DNA from: Aquificaceae bacterium
GTDB lineage: Bacteria; Aquificota; Aquificia; Aquificales; Aquificaceae
DNA length: 26,453 nucleotides
NCBI GenBank assembly: GCA_015492115.1
Contig: WGFS01000121.1
Span: 1-26,453 of the forward strand
Reading direction: 5' to 3'
Shown here in pieces: positions 15,138 to 22,932 of this stretch (position 1 is the first letter of the stretch; each line of letters starts with the position of its first letter). The translations under genes were made by a program, and so were the position numbers. The notes beneath the pieces were generated by a model. It saw only the letters and a program-made list of their open reading frames with translations. It made no database searches and was not told the DNA's origin.

Positions 15138-15866
15138 ATGAAGCTCGGTGTAAACATAGACCACGTCGCAACCGTGAGGCAGGCGCGCAGAACCTTTGAG
15201 CCGAGCCCCGTTTTCGCTGCGCTCCTGGCACAGCAGGCAGGTGCGGACCAGATAACGCTCCACCTGAGGGAGGACAGAAGACACATACAGGATAGAGACC
15301 TTGAGCTCATAAAGGAGCTCGTGATCGTACCCGTCAATCTTGAGATGGCTCCCGTTGAGGAGATGAGGGATATAGCCCTGAGAGTCAGACCTGACAGGGT
15401 AACCCTCGTTCCCGAGAAGAGGGAGGAGATAACCACCGAGGGGGGACTGGACGTAGCAGGGATGGAGAGCTATCTGAAGGAGTTCATAAAACCTTTCAGA
15501 GAGAAGGGTATTGAGGTTTCCTTCTTCATAGACCCAGAGGAGGGTCAGGTCAGGGCAAGCGCCAGGGTTGAAGCTGATGCGATAGAGCTCCACACCGGAA
15601 CCTACGCGAACCTCTGGAACGAACACCGCTTTGAGGAAGCGAGGGAGGAGCTGGAGAGGTTGAGAAGGGCGGGGAGCCTTGCGAAGGAGCTGGGTCTGAG
15701 GGTATACGCTGGGCACGGGCTCACCTACCAAAACGTTAAGGGTATCCTTGCGCTCTCGGATATAATTGAGGAGTTGAACATAGGTCACTCAATAATTGCA
15801 AACTCCGTAATATTTGGGATTGAGAGGGCTGTTAAAGAGATGCTTAGATTGATAAGGGGAGGTTGA
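15138..15866 (+). CDS. pdxJ: Pyridoxine 5'-phosphate synthase PdxJ
   Basis: PdxJ condenses 3-amino-2-oxopropyl phosphate with 1-deoxyxylulose 5-phosphate to pyridoxine 5'-phosphate, the last ring-forming step of the DXP-dependent vitamin B6 pathway. The 242-residue length is typical of this TIM-barrel enzyme. Family blocks are clear: VNIDHVATVRQARR (5-18), ITLHLREDRRHI (39-50, with active-site His42 and Glu45 candidates), VNLEMAP, ELHTGTYAN, and the closing GHGLTYQNV and LNIGHSIIANS phosphate-binding segments. It is cytoplasmic and octameric in known members. It starts right behind a -10-like box, and galU follows 1 nt after the stop, so the two form an operon without an obvious pathway link. 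Confidence 0.97.
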   Translation: MKLGVNIDHVATVRQARRTFEPSPVFAALLAQQAGADQITLHLREDRRHIQDRDLELIKELVIVPVNLEMAPVEEMRDIALRVRPDRVTLVPEKREEITTEGGLDVAGMESYLKEFIKPFREKGIEVSFFIDPEEGQVRASARVEADAIELHTGTYANLWNEHRFEEAREELERLRRAGSLAKELGLRVYAGHGLTYQNVKGILALSDIIEELNIGHSIIANSVIFGIERAVKEMLRLIRGG

Positions 15867-15867
15867 T

Positions 15868-16767
15868 ATGGAGCAGAGAAGAGTCAGGAAGGCTGTTCTA
15901 CCCGTTGCAGGGTGGGGGACGAGGTTCCTACCCGCTACGAAAGCTATGCCAAAGGAGATGTTCCCCATAATAGACAAGCCCGTTATCCAGTTCATAGTTG
16001 AGGAACTTCTTGATGCGGGCGTTGAGAACGCAATATTCGTGACGGGAAGGCACAAGAGACCTATAGAGCACCACTTTGATATAAACACAGACCTTGAGAG
16101 GCACCTTGAGGAGGCGGGCAAGGAGGAGATACTGGAGAACATAAGAGAGATAAGCCACATGATAAACCCCATATACGTGAGACAGAAACAACAGCTCGGT
16201 CTGGGGCATGCGGTTCTTACAGCGGAGCCAGCGGTGGGCTCTGAACCGTTCATAGTCTCACTCGGGGACATAATCCTGGAGAAGGGGAGTGAGAACATAA
16301 AGAAGATGCTGAGCCTTTACAACAGGTTTGAGAGGAGTGTGATAGCCCTCTTTGAGGTCCCTGAGGAGGAGGTGGGCAAGTACGGTATAGCCAAGGTGAG
16401 GGAGATTGAGGACGATGTCCTGCTGATAGAAGACCTCGTTGAGAAACCCTCCCCCGAGGAAGCCCCCTCAAACTTAGCCATAGTCGGCAGGTACATATTC
16501 ACACCTCGGATATTCCACAAGCTCAGGGACACAAAGCCTGGCAAGGGCGGGGAGATACAGCTGACCGATGCGATGAAACTGCTCCTTGAGGAGGAAGCCA
16601 TATACGCTTACAGGATAGAGGGGAAGGTGTACGATACAGGCAACCCCCTGGACTATTTGAAAACCGTTTTTGAGTTCGCCCTGAGGAGGGAGGACATAGG
16701 GGAGGAGCTTCTCAGCTTCATGACAAGGCTCATCAGTAAACAAAGCCAATTGATAGATAAACCTTGA
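15868..16767 (+). CDS. galU: UTP--glucose-1-phosphate uridylyltransferase
   Basis: GalU makes UDP-glucose from UTP and glucose-1-phosphate, feeding cell-envelope polysaccharide synthesis. The 299-residue protein has the nucleotidyltransferase signature AGWGTRFLPATKAMPKEM at residues 14-31 and IIDKPVIQF, with QQLGLGHAV and VEKPSPEEAPSNLAIVGRY further on, and the KGGEIQLTDAM segment typical of bacterial GalU. A strong Shine-Dalgarno (GGGAGGT) precedes the ATG, as expected for the second gene of the pdxJ-galU unit. The last 35 nt overlap the 3' end of the outer-membrane assembly gene on the opposite strand. UDP-glucose could supply lipopolysaccharide synthesis. Confidence 0.95.
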   Translation: MEQRRVRKAVLPVAGWGTRFLPATKAMPKEMFPIIDKPVIQFIVEELLDAGVENAIFVTGRHKRPIEHHFDINTDLERHLEEAGKEEILENIREISHMINPIYVRQKQQLGLGHAVLTAEPAVGSEPFIVSLGDIILEKGSENIKKMLSLYNRFERSVIALFEVPEEEVGKYGIAKVREIEDDVLLIEDLVEKPSPEEAPSNLAIVGRYIFTPRIFHKLRDTKPGKGGEIQLTDAMKLLLEEEAIYAYRIEGKVYDTGNPLDYLKTVFEFALRREDIGEELLSFMTRLISKQSQLIDKP

Positions 16768-19360
16768 ACCTGGAGGTCGGAGTCTCAAGCTTACTGAGAG
16801 GTTTAGCGACATCAAGCCTTATGAAGCCTGCGGGTGTATTTATGCCAAGGGCTGTCCCAACGTCGTACTTCAGGTTTCTAAGGGACTTTGAGAAACTATC
16901 CCCGACACCCCCCGAGTCCGTGTAAAGACCTACCCACAGTGGGTCTCTGACAACGAAGAGGAGTTCAAGCCTTCCAAAGAGGTAGGTTCTGCCCCCGTCA
17001 GGGGAGCCCACAGACTCAAAGTCGTAACCCCTCATGTCCCTGAGACCTCCAAGGAAGAAGCGGTCAAATATGGGCGCTCCCTTACCAGACCATCCACCGG
17101 AGAGCTTTGCGTCCACAGAGAGCCCCTTTATTATCTCTCTGAGAAAGAAGTTGTTTAGCTCAACCTTATAATAACTCCTATCGCCCTCCACCTTTGATAT
17201 TCTCAGGCTGTTGTGGGTCATATTTCTTGGGTTTACGAGGTTGTCCCTGTACTCCCTCAGAAAGAATAGACCGTATCTTCTTAAGGAGAAGGTACCTTCT
17301 CCGCTACCCTTCACCGTGTTTTTGGTTCCAGAGTAGAAGGGGCTTACGGAGAACCACCTGCTCAGCCTGTATCCAAAGGATACGAGGTAGCCCTCGCTCT
17401 CAAGGTCGTAGCTGTTGTGAAACTCAAGCGTCCGGAAGAGAGAGATGTCGGTGAAGTACTTGCGTGAAAAGAGGAACTTGTCGGAGAGCCCCACCTCGTA
17501 GGTCTCGTACTTCTGACTCTTTGAGCCTTTTACCCTGAGTATAATCCCCACGCCGAAGAGGTTCTTCAGCTTGACCCCTCCCTCAACCTTTAGCTTCTCC
17601 TCGGTGTTGTAACCTACCGCAAACTCAAGGACACCTCTCTTATCCTCCCTAACCTCAACCAGCCTGTGAACCTCCTTCTTCTCTCTGTCCACGAGGTTTT
17701 CAATCCGAACACCCGTGTAGTTCTCACTCTGTATAAGGTTCCAGAGGCTCTCCTCCTCAGCCCGTGTTGAGTAGAACTTCTCCTTAACCACGGTGTAGTA
17801 GATCTCTCGGGCATGGGTCTTTTCGTTCCCGTAGATGAGGAGCTTACCGTACCTGTACCTCTTACCCTTCTTGATTGAATAAATGTAGGTTAAAAACAGG
17901 TTCTCAGGATCCTCGGTCACCTCTATCCTCACCGAGAAGTCACCGTCAAGGTACCCTTTCTCACCCAGCAGTGCCTTTATATCCCTGTTCAGCTCCTCTA
18001 TTATCTCCCCTCTAAAGATGGAAGGTGTCAGTGCCCTGTACTTATCAAAGAGCTCCCTGATGGATTCATCTTTACCCTCGTAGCGAACGTCCTTCAACCA
18101 TACCCTCTTTCCCGGAATGTACTCAACCACCAGATAAACGACCTTTTTTCTCCTGTCCACCTCTTCAAGGAGTTTCACCCGTGCGGTCAGGTATCCTCTT
18201 CTCCGCACAGATTTAAGAAAGGCGTCAACCCGTTCCTCTATAAGCTTCCTGTCATATTCGTCAGGTAGCTTTATACCCTTAAAACCTAAAACCTTCAGTG
18301 AGTAGCGTTCCCCCTCCTTTATCAGAAAGGCTATGCTTCTACCCCTGAAGGTGTAATCAACGCTCACATCAAAGAAGCCTTTGCTCCTGTAAAACTCCAC
18401 AAGAGCTTCCCTGCTTTTTTCAAGGAAGAATACGTCCACTCCGGGGGTATCCAGGTCTATGAGGGACATGAGGGTACCGCTGTCAAAGTGAAGGTTGCCC
18501 TCAAAGGATATCTGATACCGCCTCCCCTCGTTCACAAGGTACTTGGGAATTGCGACCGAGCCGGAACCAAAGACCGCCTTGGTAACCGCCACGGGGTGGG
18601 AGAGAAAGTTGGAAACTCCACGGAAAAGAGGAACGAAGAGGTTGACCACATTCCTCTTGGCACCCTCTATACCGGGAAAGAGAACGCGGAAAAAGGGCGA
18701 CTTCAACTTACGTCTCTCAACGCCTCCGAAGTAGATACTGCTCTCCAAAAAACCGTTCTCACGGTAAAGTTTATATATCCTACGAACCGCCTTCCTCGCA
18801 GTCTCCTCGCTGAATACATCTCCAACCCTAAGCCCCGCCTCGTACATGAGCCTCTCAGGACTGAAGCTCCTTGCTCCGGTAAATTCCGCCCCCTTCAAGA
18901 AGTAGAGCTCTCCCTCCCTTATACGAATTTTGACGTGGGCGTATCCCTCAGGGTCAATCCGGAGGTCTATATCAACCTTTGCGTCCAGGAAGCCCCTTCT
19001 GGCGTAAAAGAGCTTGAGGGTCTCCTCTGCGCTCTCTGGTTCAAAGTCCACCAGGGGTTCGCCTTCCCTGACGAGGATTATGTTCTTTATCTCCTCATCG
19101 TCCACGAACCAGTTACCCTCTATATCAACCTCCTTCACTATCGGGTACCTCTCAACGTAGATGACAGTGTCAGGACCCACAGTGCTGATCTTTATATCCT
19201 TGACATCCTTTAGCTTTTGAAGCGCCCAGAGGAGCAGGAACATGTCCCCTTCCTTCAGTATCTTTGAAAAGTTGTTACTCCTCAGGGGGTAGTTGGACTC
19301 AAGGAAGACCTTGGGAAAGGCGGTGGAGACGAGGAGAAGAAGTATCAAGGCGTATCTCAT
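16733..19360 (-). CDS. bamA: Omp85 family outer-membrane assembly protein (BamA-like)
   Basis: BamA inserts beta-barrel proteins into the outer membrane. The 875-residue protein begins with a signal peptide (MRYALILLLLVSTAFP), which fixes the ATG at 19360; the frame runs further upstream but would enter purB. The periplasmic part holds a series of POTRA-like repeats, recognisable by phrases such as VKEVDIEGNWFVDDEEI, LKGAEFTGA, ISFEGNLHF and YGKLLIYGNEKT. I count about six or seven, against five in E. coli BamA (810 residues). A non-POTRA, hydrophobic stretch lies at about 215-280. The C-terminal barrel has the loop-6 motif (MRGYDFESVG) and ends in a Tyr, as outer-membrane proteins usually do. 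A TamA-like role cannot be excluded. It diverges from purB and overlaps galU by 35 nt. Confidence 0.88.
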   Translation of the reverse strand: MRYALILLLLVSTAFPKVFLESNYPLRSNNFSKILKEGDMFLLLWALQKLKDVKDIKISTVGPDTVIYVERYPIVKEVDIEGNWFVDDEEIKNIILVREGEPLVDFEPESAEETLKLFYARRGFLDAKVDIDLRIDPEGYAHVKIRIREGELYFLKGAEFTGARSFSPERLMYEAGLRVGDVFSEETARKAVRRIYKLYRENGFLESSIYFGGVERRKLKSPFFRVLFPGIEGAKRNVVNLFVPLFRGVSNFLSHPVAVTKAVFGSGSVAIPKYLVNEGRRYQISFEGNLHFDSGTLMSLIDLDTPGVDVFFLEKSREALVEFYRSKGFFDVSVDYTFRGRSIAFLIKEGERYSLKVLGFKGIKLPDEYDRKLIEERVDAFLKSVRRRGYLTARVKLLEEVDRRKKVVYLVVEYIPGKRVWLKDVRYEGKDESIRELFDKYRALTPSIFRGEIIEELNRDIKALLGEKGYLDGDFSVRIEVTEDPENLFLTYIYSIKKGKRYRYGKLLIYGNEKTHAREIYYTVVKEKFYSTRAEEESLWNLIQSENYTGVRIENLVDREKKEVHRLVEVREDKRGVLEFAVGYNTEEKLKVEGGVKLKNLFGVGIILRVKGSKSQKYETYEVGLSDKFLFSRKYFTDISLFRTLEFHNSYDLESEGYLVSFGYRLSRWFSVSPFYSGTKNTVKGSGEGTFSLRRYGLFFLREYRDNLVNPRNMTHNSLRISKVEGDRSYYKVELNNFFLREIIKGLSVDAKLSGGWSGKGAPIFDRFFLGGLRDMRGYDFESVGSPDGGRTYLFGRLELLFVVRDPLWVGLYTDSGGVGDSFSKSLRNLKYDVGTALGINTPAGFIRLDVAKPLSKLETPTSRFKVYLSIGFVY

Positions 19361-19370
19361 TTTCCTAATG

Positions 19371-19378
19371 AGTATAAT
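19371..19378. promoter_or_regulatory. Overlapping divergent -10 elements, bamA / purB
   Basis: AGTATAAT reads as a perfect TATAAT on the plus strand (19373-19378, 9 nt before the purB ATG) and TATACT on the minus strand (19376-19371, 10 nt before the bamA ATG). The gap between start codons is only 27 bp. bamA also has a modest AGGA just before its ATG. Confidence 0.5.
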
Positions 19379-19387
19379 GTAAAAGCC

Positions 19388-20689
19388 ATGATAGAGAGGT
19401 ATACGCGCAGAGAGATAGGAGAGGTATGGTCTGAAAAGAACAAGTTTCAGAAGTGGCTTGATGTTGAGATAGCGGTCTGTAGAGCCTGGGCTAAGCTCGG
19501 TAAGATACCCGAGGACGCTCTCCGCAAGATAGAGGAGAACACGAGGATAGACGATGAGACCCTTGAGAAGATAAGGGAGTACGAGAGGGTTTACAAGCAC
19601 GACGTCTTAGCCTTCGTATCGGCTGTATCTGAACAGGTGGGTGAGGAGGGAAGGTATATACACCTTGGTCTGACCTCTTCCGACGTTATAGATACTGCCC
19701 TTGCCCTCCTCATGAGAGAAGCTCTGAGCATACTTATAAGGGACGTTGAGCTTGTGATGGAGGAACTGAAGAGACTCGCTTACGAGCACAAGGATACCCT
19801 CATGATAGGCAGAACCCACGGCGTCCACGCCGAACCAACGACCTTCGGGATAAAGCTGGCGGTCTGGTACGACGAGATGAGGAGGAACAGGGAAAGGCTT
19901 GTGCAGGCTAAGGAGAGGGTCTCCTACGGAAAGATCTCGGGGGCAGTGGGAACTTACTCAAACGTTCCTCCAGAGGTAGAGAGGATGGCCCTTGAGGAGC
20001 TTGGACTCAAGATAGAGCCAGCTTCAACCCAGATAGTCCACAGGGACAGGCATGCGGAGTTCATGTCCGCCATGGCTATAACCGCCTCCTCCCTTGACAA
20101 GTTCGCCACCGAGATAAGACACCTCCAGAGGACGGAAGTCCTTGAGGTTCAGGAGCCCTTCACCAAGGGACAGAGGGGATCCTCAGCCATGCCCCACAAG
20201 AAGAACCCCATACACTCAGAGAGGATATGCGGTCTCGCCAGGGTGATAAGGTCAAACCTGATCCCTGCCCTTGAGAATATAGTCCTATGGCACGAGAGGG
20301 ACATATCCCACTCCTCCGCGGAGAGGGTTATACTCCCGGACTCCTCCATAGCCCTTGACTACATCCTCAACCTCTTTCACGACATACTGAGGGGTCTGGT
20401 TGTGAACAGGGAGAGGATGCTGAAGAATATGGAGCTCTCAAAGGGTCTCTACTTCTCCTCAAAGGTTCTCGTAGCCCTCACTGAGAAGGGAATGGTCAGG
20501 GACAGAGCCTACGATGTGGTTCAGAGGTGTGCCATGGAGAGCTGGAACTCCGACAAGAGCTTTAAAGAGGTTCTTCTCCAGGACCCCGAGGTAAGGAGGT
20601 ACCTTTCTGAGGATGAGCTTGACAGCATATTCAACCCCTGGGAGTTCCTAAAGCACAGAGACTACATATTCAAAAAGGTATTCGGTTAG
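19388..20689 (+). CDS. purB: Adenylosuccinate lyase
   Basis: PurB catalyses two fumarate-releasing steps of purine synthesis: SAICAR to AICAR, and adenylosuccinate to AMP. The 433-residue protein has the normal length of the thermophile-type enzyme in the fumarase/aspartase superfamily. Key blocks are HLGLTSSDVIDTAL (about 94-107), GRTHGVHAEPTTFG with the catalytic His, and the flexible signature loop GSSAMPHKKNP holding the catalytic Ser. It acts as a cytoplasmic homotetramer. It appears to be a single-gene unit started from the shared TATAAT box, with no ribosome binding site in front of the ATG. Its stop overlaps the stop of the next gene on the opposite strand by a few bases. Confidence 0.97.
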   Translation: MIERYTRREIGEVWSEKNKFQKWLDVEIAVCRAWAKLGKIPEDALRKIEENTRIDDETLEKIREYERVYKHDVLAFVSAVSEQVGEEGRYIHLGLTSSDVIDTALALLMREALSILIRDVELVMEELKRLAYEHKDTLMIGRTHGVHAEPTTFGIKLAVWYDEMRRNRERLVQAKERVSYGKISGAVGTYSNVPPEVERMALEELGLKIEPASTQIVHRDRHAEFMSAMAITASSLDKFATEIRHLQRTEVLEVQEPFTKGQRGSSAMPHKKNPIHSERICGLARVIRSNLIPALENIVLWHERDISHSSAERVILPDSSIALDYILNLFHDILRGLVVNRERMLKNMELSKGLYFSSKVLVALTEKGMVRDRAYDVVQRCAMESWNSDKSFKEVLLQDPEVRRYLSEDELDSIFNPWEFLKHRDYIFKKVFG

Positions 20690-22329
20690 GTTATGAGCTC
20701 CTCAAGCCTCTCCCTGAGAGCCTGATAGGTAGCCTGCCTTATAAGGTTTCTTATGTCCAGCTCTTCAAAGACCTTCTCAACCTCCTTCCTGACCACGTCC
20801 GCGACCATGTCCCTTATGTCAAGCATCCTCTCCTCAAGGGCTTTGGACACCGCTTCCCTTATCTTATCCTCCGAGAGAGCCTTCATAACAGCGCTCTCAA
20901 TAAGCCTGTCTATATCCTCGCTGGACACAGATACGGTGGGCGCGGGAGCCTTGGGTATCTCCTCCTCAAGAGGCTGTTGGGCTACCTCCTCTACAACCTC
21001 CTCTACCGAGGGCACCTCTTCTATCTCAAGCTCCTGCTCTTCCATAACCTTTTCCAGTGCCTCAAGGGCTGGTATGTGCTCCTCCTCTTTGGGTGCCTCG
21101 GCTACGGTTTCTTTAACTTCTGTCTCGCTCACCTCCGGGAGGGTTTCAGCCTCAGCAACCGCTTCTTCGGGAGTTTCCTCCTGAAGACCCTTGGCTTCCT
21201 CTATCACAGCCTCCAGTTCCTCTACCGGAGGTATCTCCACCTCCTCCTCCGAGACCTCAGCTTCCTGCGGAACCTCCTTAGGTTCCTGCTGTGCTACGGA
21301 AGGAACCGCGGAGAGCTGTTCCTCAATTATCTCCTTGAGTCTGGATGGGTCTGTGTCCCTGGATACTGAGACCTTCTTTTCCAGAGGTATGCTGTCAACG
21401 TTTATGGGGAAGAGGTCGTCCACAAGGATTATGTAGTTCTTCTGAGCCATGGTGGGGTCGTTGGAGAGCTCTATGAGCCCCTTCTCAGCTATGACCCCGG
21501 ATATAGCGTCAAAGACGACCACGGAAGCATCCTTTCCCTGCTCAATAGCCTGCTTGACCGTCTTTACACTCTCAACCTCATGCTTCTGACCGAAGGCAGC
21601 CTTTATAGAGTCTATGAGCGTCTGGTCAAAGGAAACTATGAGTATCTTGCCCGTCTCCCCACCCGCAGGCTCGGAAACCGTTTCTTGGGGAGCTTCTTCA
21701 ACCGCTTCCTGAACTGTCTCCGCTTCGCCCCCGATCTCCGCGGGCTGTTCTTCAAGCTCAAGGGGGGCTTCCATCTCCGCGGATTCAAGCTCCTGGAGAG
21801 CCTCCTCTACACTGCCCGCCATCTCCTCAACCGTCTCCTCACCTTCGTAGGGAGGGGTCTCGTAGGCTGTGGACTCTATCTCAAGTTCGGGGATCTCCTC
21901 ACCTATCTCCTGAGCTATCTCCTCAACAGCCTGCTCTTCAACCTCCGGGGTTTCCTCAGGCACACCCTCCGTGGGAGCCGGAACCGCCTCAACGGGGAAC
22001 TCAAGGAGTTTGTTGACTATCTCCTTTGGAGGCTCATCCCTCGGCACCAGGAGCTTCTGGGGGACTATTATGTTGGACTCATCAACGGGGAAGAGCTCGT
22101 CATAGAGGATAACGTACCTCGCGTTGCTGAACTTCTTCGTGTAAAGGGTGTTTATGTCCTCTTCGGATATAGCTCCCGATATGGCGTCGTATATCACCCC
22201 CTCTATGTCGGAGGGTATCATCTTTATAGCCTCTTCGCTGTTCTTGGCAACGTAGACCTCATGGTCGGAGAGAACCTTCTTGAGATCCTCAGTAAGGGTC
22301 TTGTCAAAGGAAACTATCAGTACCTTCAT
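20686..22329 (-). CDS. Tandem receiver-like protein with acidic linkers and helical C-terminus, unknown function
   Basis: I do not recognise this as a named family. The 547-residue protein holds two homologous modules (1-112 and 227-340). Each begins with a beta strand ILIVSFD or VLIVSFD and shares DAISG (Asp48, Asp274), VIL/IIL-x-DELFP or DDLFP, and a closing RD-x-x-P. Fold order and the Asp position suggest receiver domains, but the acidic pair of true receivers reads SFD and the usual Thr and Lys sites are not clear. Two long linkers (113-226, 341-470) are very rich in Glu, Pro, Val and Ala and probably disordered. The last 77 residues (471-547) form amphipathic helices likely to oligomerise. 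A GTG at 22344 is possible, but the ATG at 22329 has the better spacing to an AGGTG. It directly follows a membrane sensor-like gene, so a signalling or scaffold role is inferred. Confidence 0.7.
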   Translation of the reverse strand: MKVLIVSFDKTLTEDLKKVLSDHEVYVAKNSEEAIKMIPSDIEGVIYDAISGAISEEDINTLYTKKFSNARYVILYDELFPVDESNIIVPQKLLVPRDEPPKEIVNKLLEFPVEAVPAPTEGVPEETPEVEEQAVEEIAQEIGEEIPELEIESTAYETPPYEGEETVEEMAGSVEEALQELESAEMEAPLELEEQPAEIGGEAETVQEAVEEAPQETVSEPAGGETGKILIVSFDQTLIDSIKAAFGQKHEVESVKTVKQAIEQGKDASVVVFDAISGVIAEKGLIELSNDPTMAQKNYIILVDDLFPINVDSIPLEKKVSVSRDTDPSRLKEIIEEQLSAVPSVAQQEPKEVPQEAEVSEEEVEIPPVEELEAVIEEAKGLQEETPEEAVAEAETLPEVSETEVKETVAEAPKEEEHIPALEALEKVMEEQELEIEEVPSVEEVVEEVAQQPLEEEIPKAPAPTVSVSSEDIDRLIESAVMKALSEDKIREAVSKALEERMLDIRDMVADVVRKEVEKVFEELDIRNLIRQATYQALRERLEELIT

Positions 22330-22340
22330 GTCCCCACACC

Positions 22341-22931
22341 TCACCTCTTGCTTAATCTATGCCTAAGAATACTGTCCACCAGCTTCTTCATCTCGTCCAC
22401 GCTCTCCTCGGGAATTATCTTGAGGGTAGCCATGGTGAGCCTGAGAGCCTTCAGGCGGTTCAGAAGCTCCTCCGTAAGACCTCCCTTCTCCGCAAGCTCA
22501 AACTCCTTCAGGGTGAAGTAGAATATGCTGAAGTAGAGGAGAACGCTGGCAACGAGAAGTCCCGTGTACAGGTTGTTCTGACCGACAAAGCTGAGGTACT
22601 CTAAAAGCTCAACCTTCCTTACGTAAAGGTAAAGGGTTCCTCCCTTCACGGGCATAACCACGTGAACGTACCTGTCTCTCTCCATAGGGGACGCAACGTT
22701 TGAGCTCACGAACTTACCCGAGCGCTCCTTGGCGTACATGATGATCGTGTACTTGGGAAAGGGTATGTCAACCCTGTCTATCCCCTCTCTAACACCCAAG
22801 AAGAAGGAGCTCACGTTCGCAAGTATCTTAGAATCCCTATCGTAGAGGTAGGCGGTGAAGGATATGTATATGGAGGACAGGACGAACACCAGAAGGAAGA
22901 GCCACAGGAAGAATATGAAAGGTTTTCTCAT
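22341..22931 (-). CDS. Two-helix membrane protein with periplasmic sensor-like domain, unknown function
   Basis: The function is not recognised. The 196-residue protein has a membrane helix at about 5-28, a periplasmic segment of about 90 residues (30-119) and a second helix at about 121-141, then a charged cytoplasmic tail (142-196) predicted to be helical. This is the topology of the sensor half of chemoreceptors and histidine kinases, but no HAMP, kinase or methyl-accepting domain follows. The periplasmic part (FSSNVASPMERDRYVHVVMP-like strand pattern) could be a small Cache or PAS fold; that is a guess. It starts 1 nt after the pmbA stop with a GGGGGGAAG upstream. The next gene, coding for tandem receiver-like modules, starts 11 nt after its stop, so the two products probably work together. 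Confidence 0.65.
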   Translation of the reverse strand: MRKPFIFFLWLFLLVFVLSSIYISFTAYLYDRDSKILANVSSFFLGVREGIDRVDIPFPKYTIIMYAKERSGKFVSSNVASPMERDRYVHVVMPVKGGTLYLYVRKVELLEYLSFVGQNNLYTGLLVASVLLYFSIFYFTLKEFELAEKGGLTEELLNRLKALRLTMATLKIIPEESVDEMKKLVDSILRHRLSKR

Positions 22932-22932
22932 C

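Noticed and set aside
18488..19213. A 241-codon open frame on the plus strand inside bamA.
   Set aside because: No family motifs; the opposite strand has a full Omp85 protein with signal peptide and POTRA pattern.
19361..19600. Upstream extension of bamA to 19600.
   Set aside because: The extension runs antisense into purB, and the clear signal peptide begins at the ATG at 19360.
21580..22521. A 313-codon open frame on the plus strand, opposite the acidic receiver-like gene.
   Set aside because: It is a shadow produced by the Glu/Ala/Pro-rich linkers: Leu/Arg/Phe-rich translation, no ribosome binding site, and it spans two genes on the other strand.
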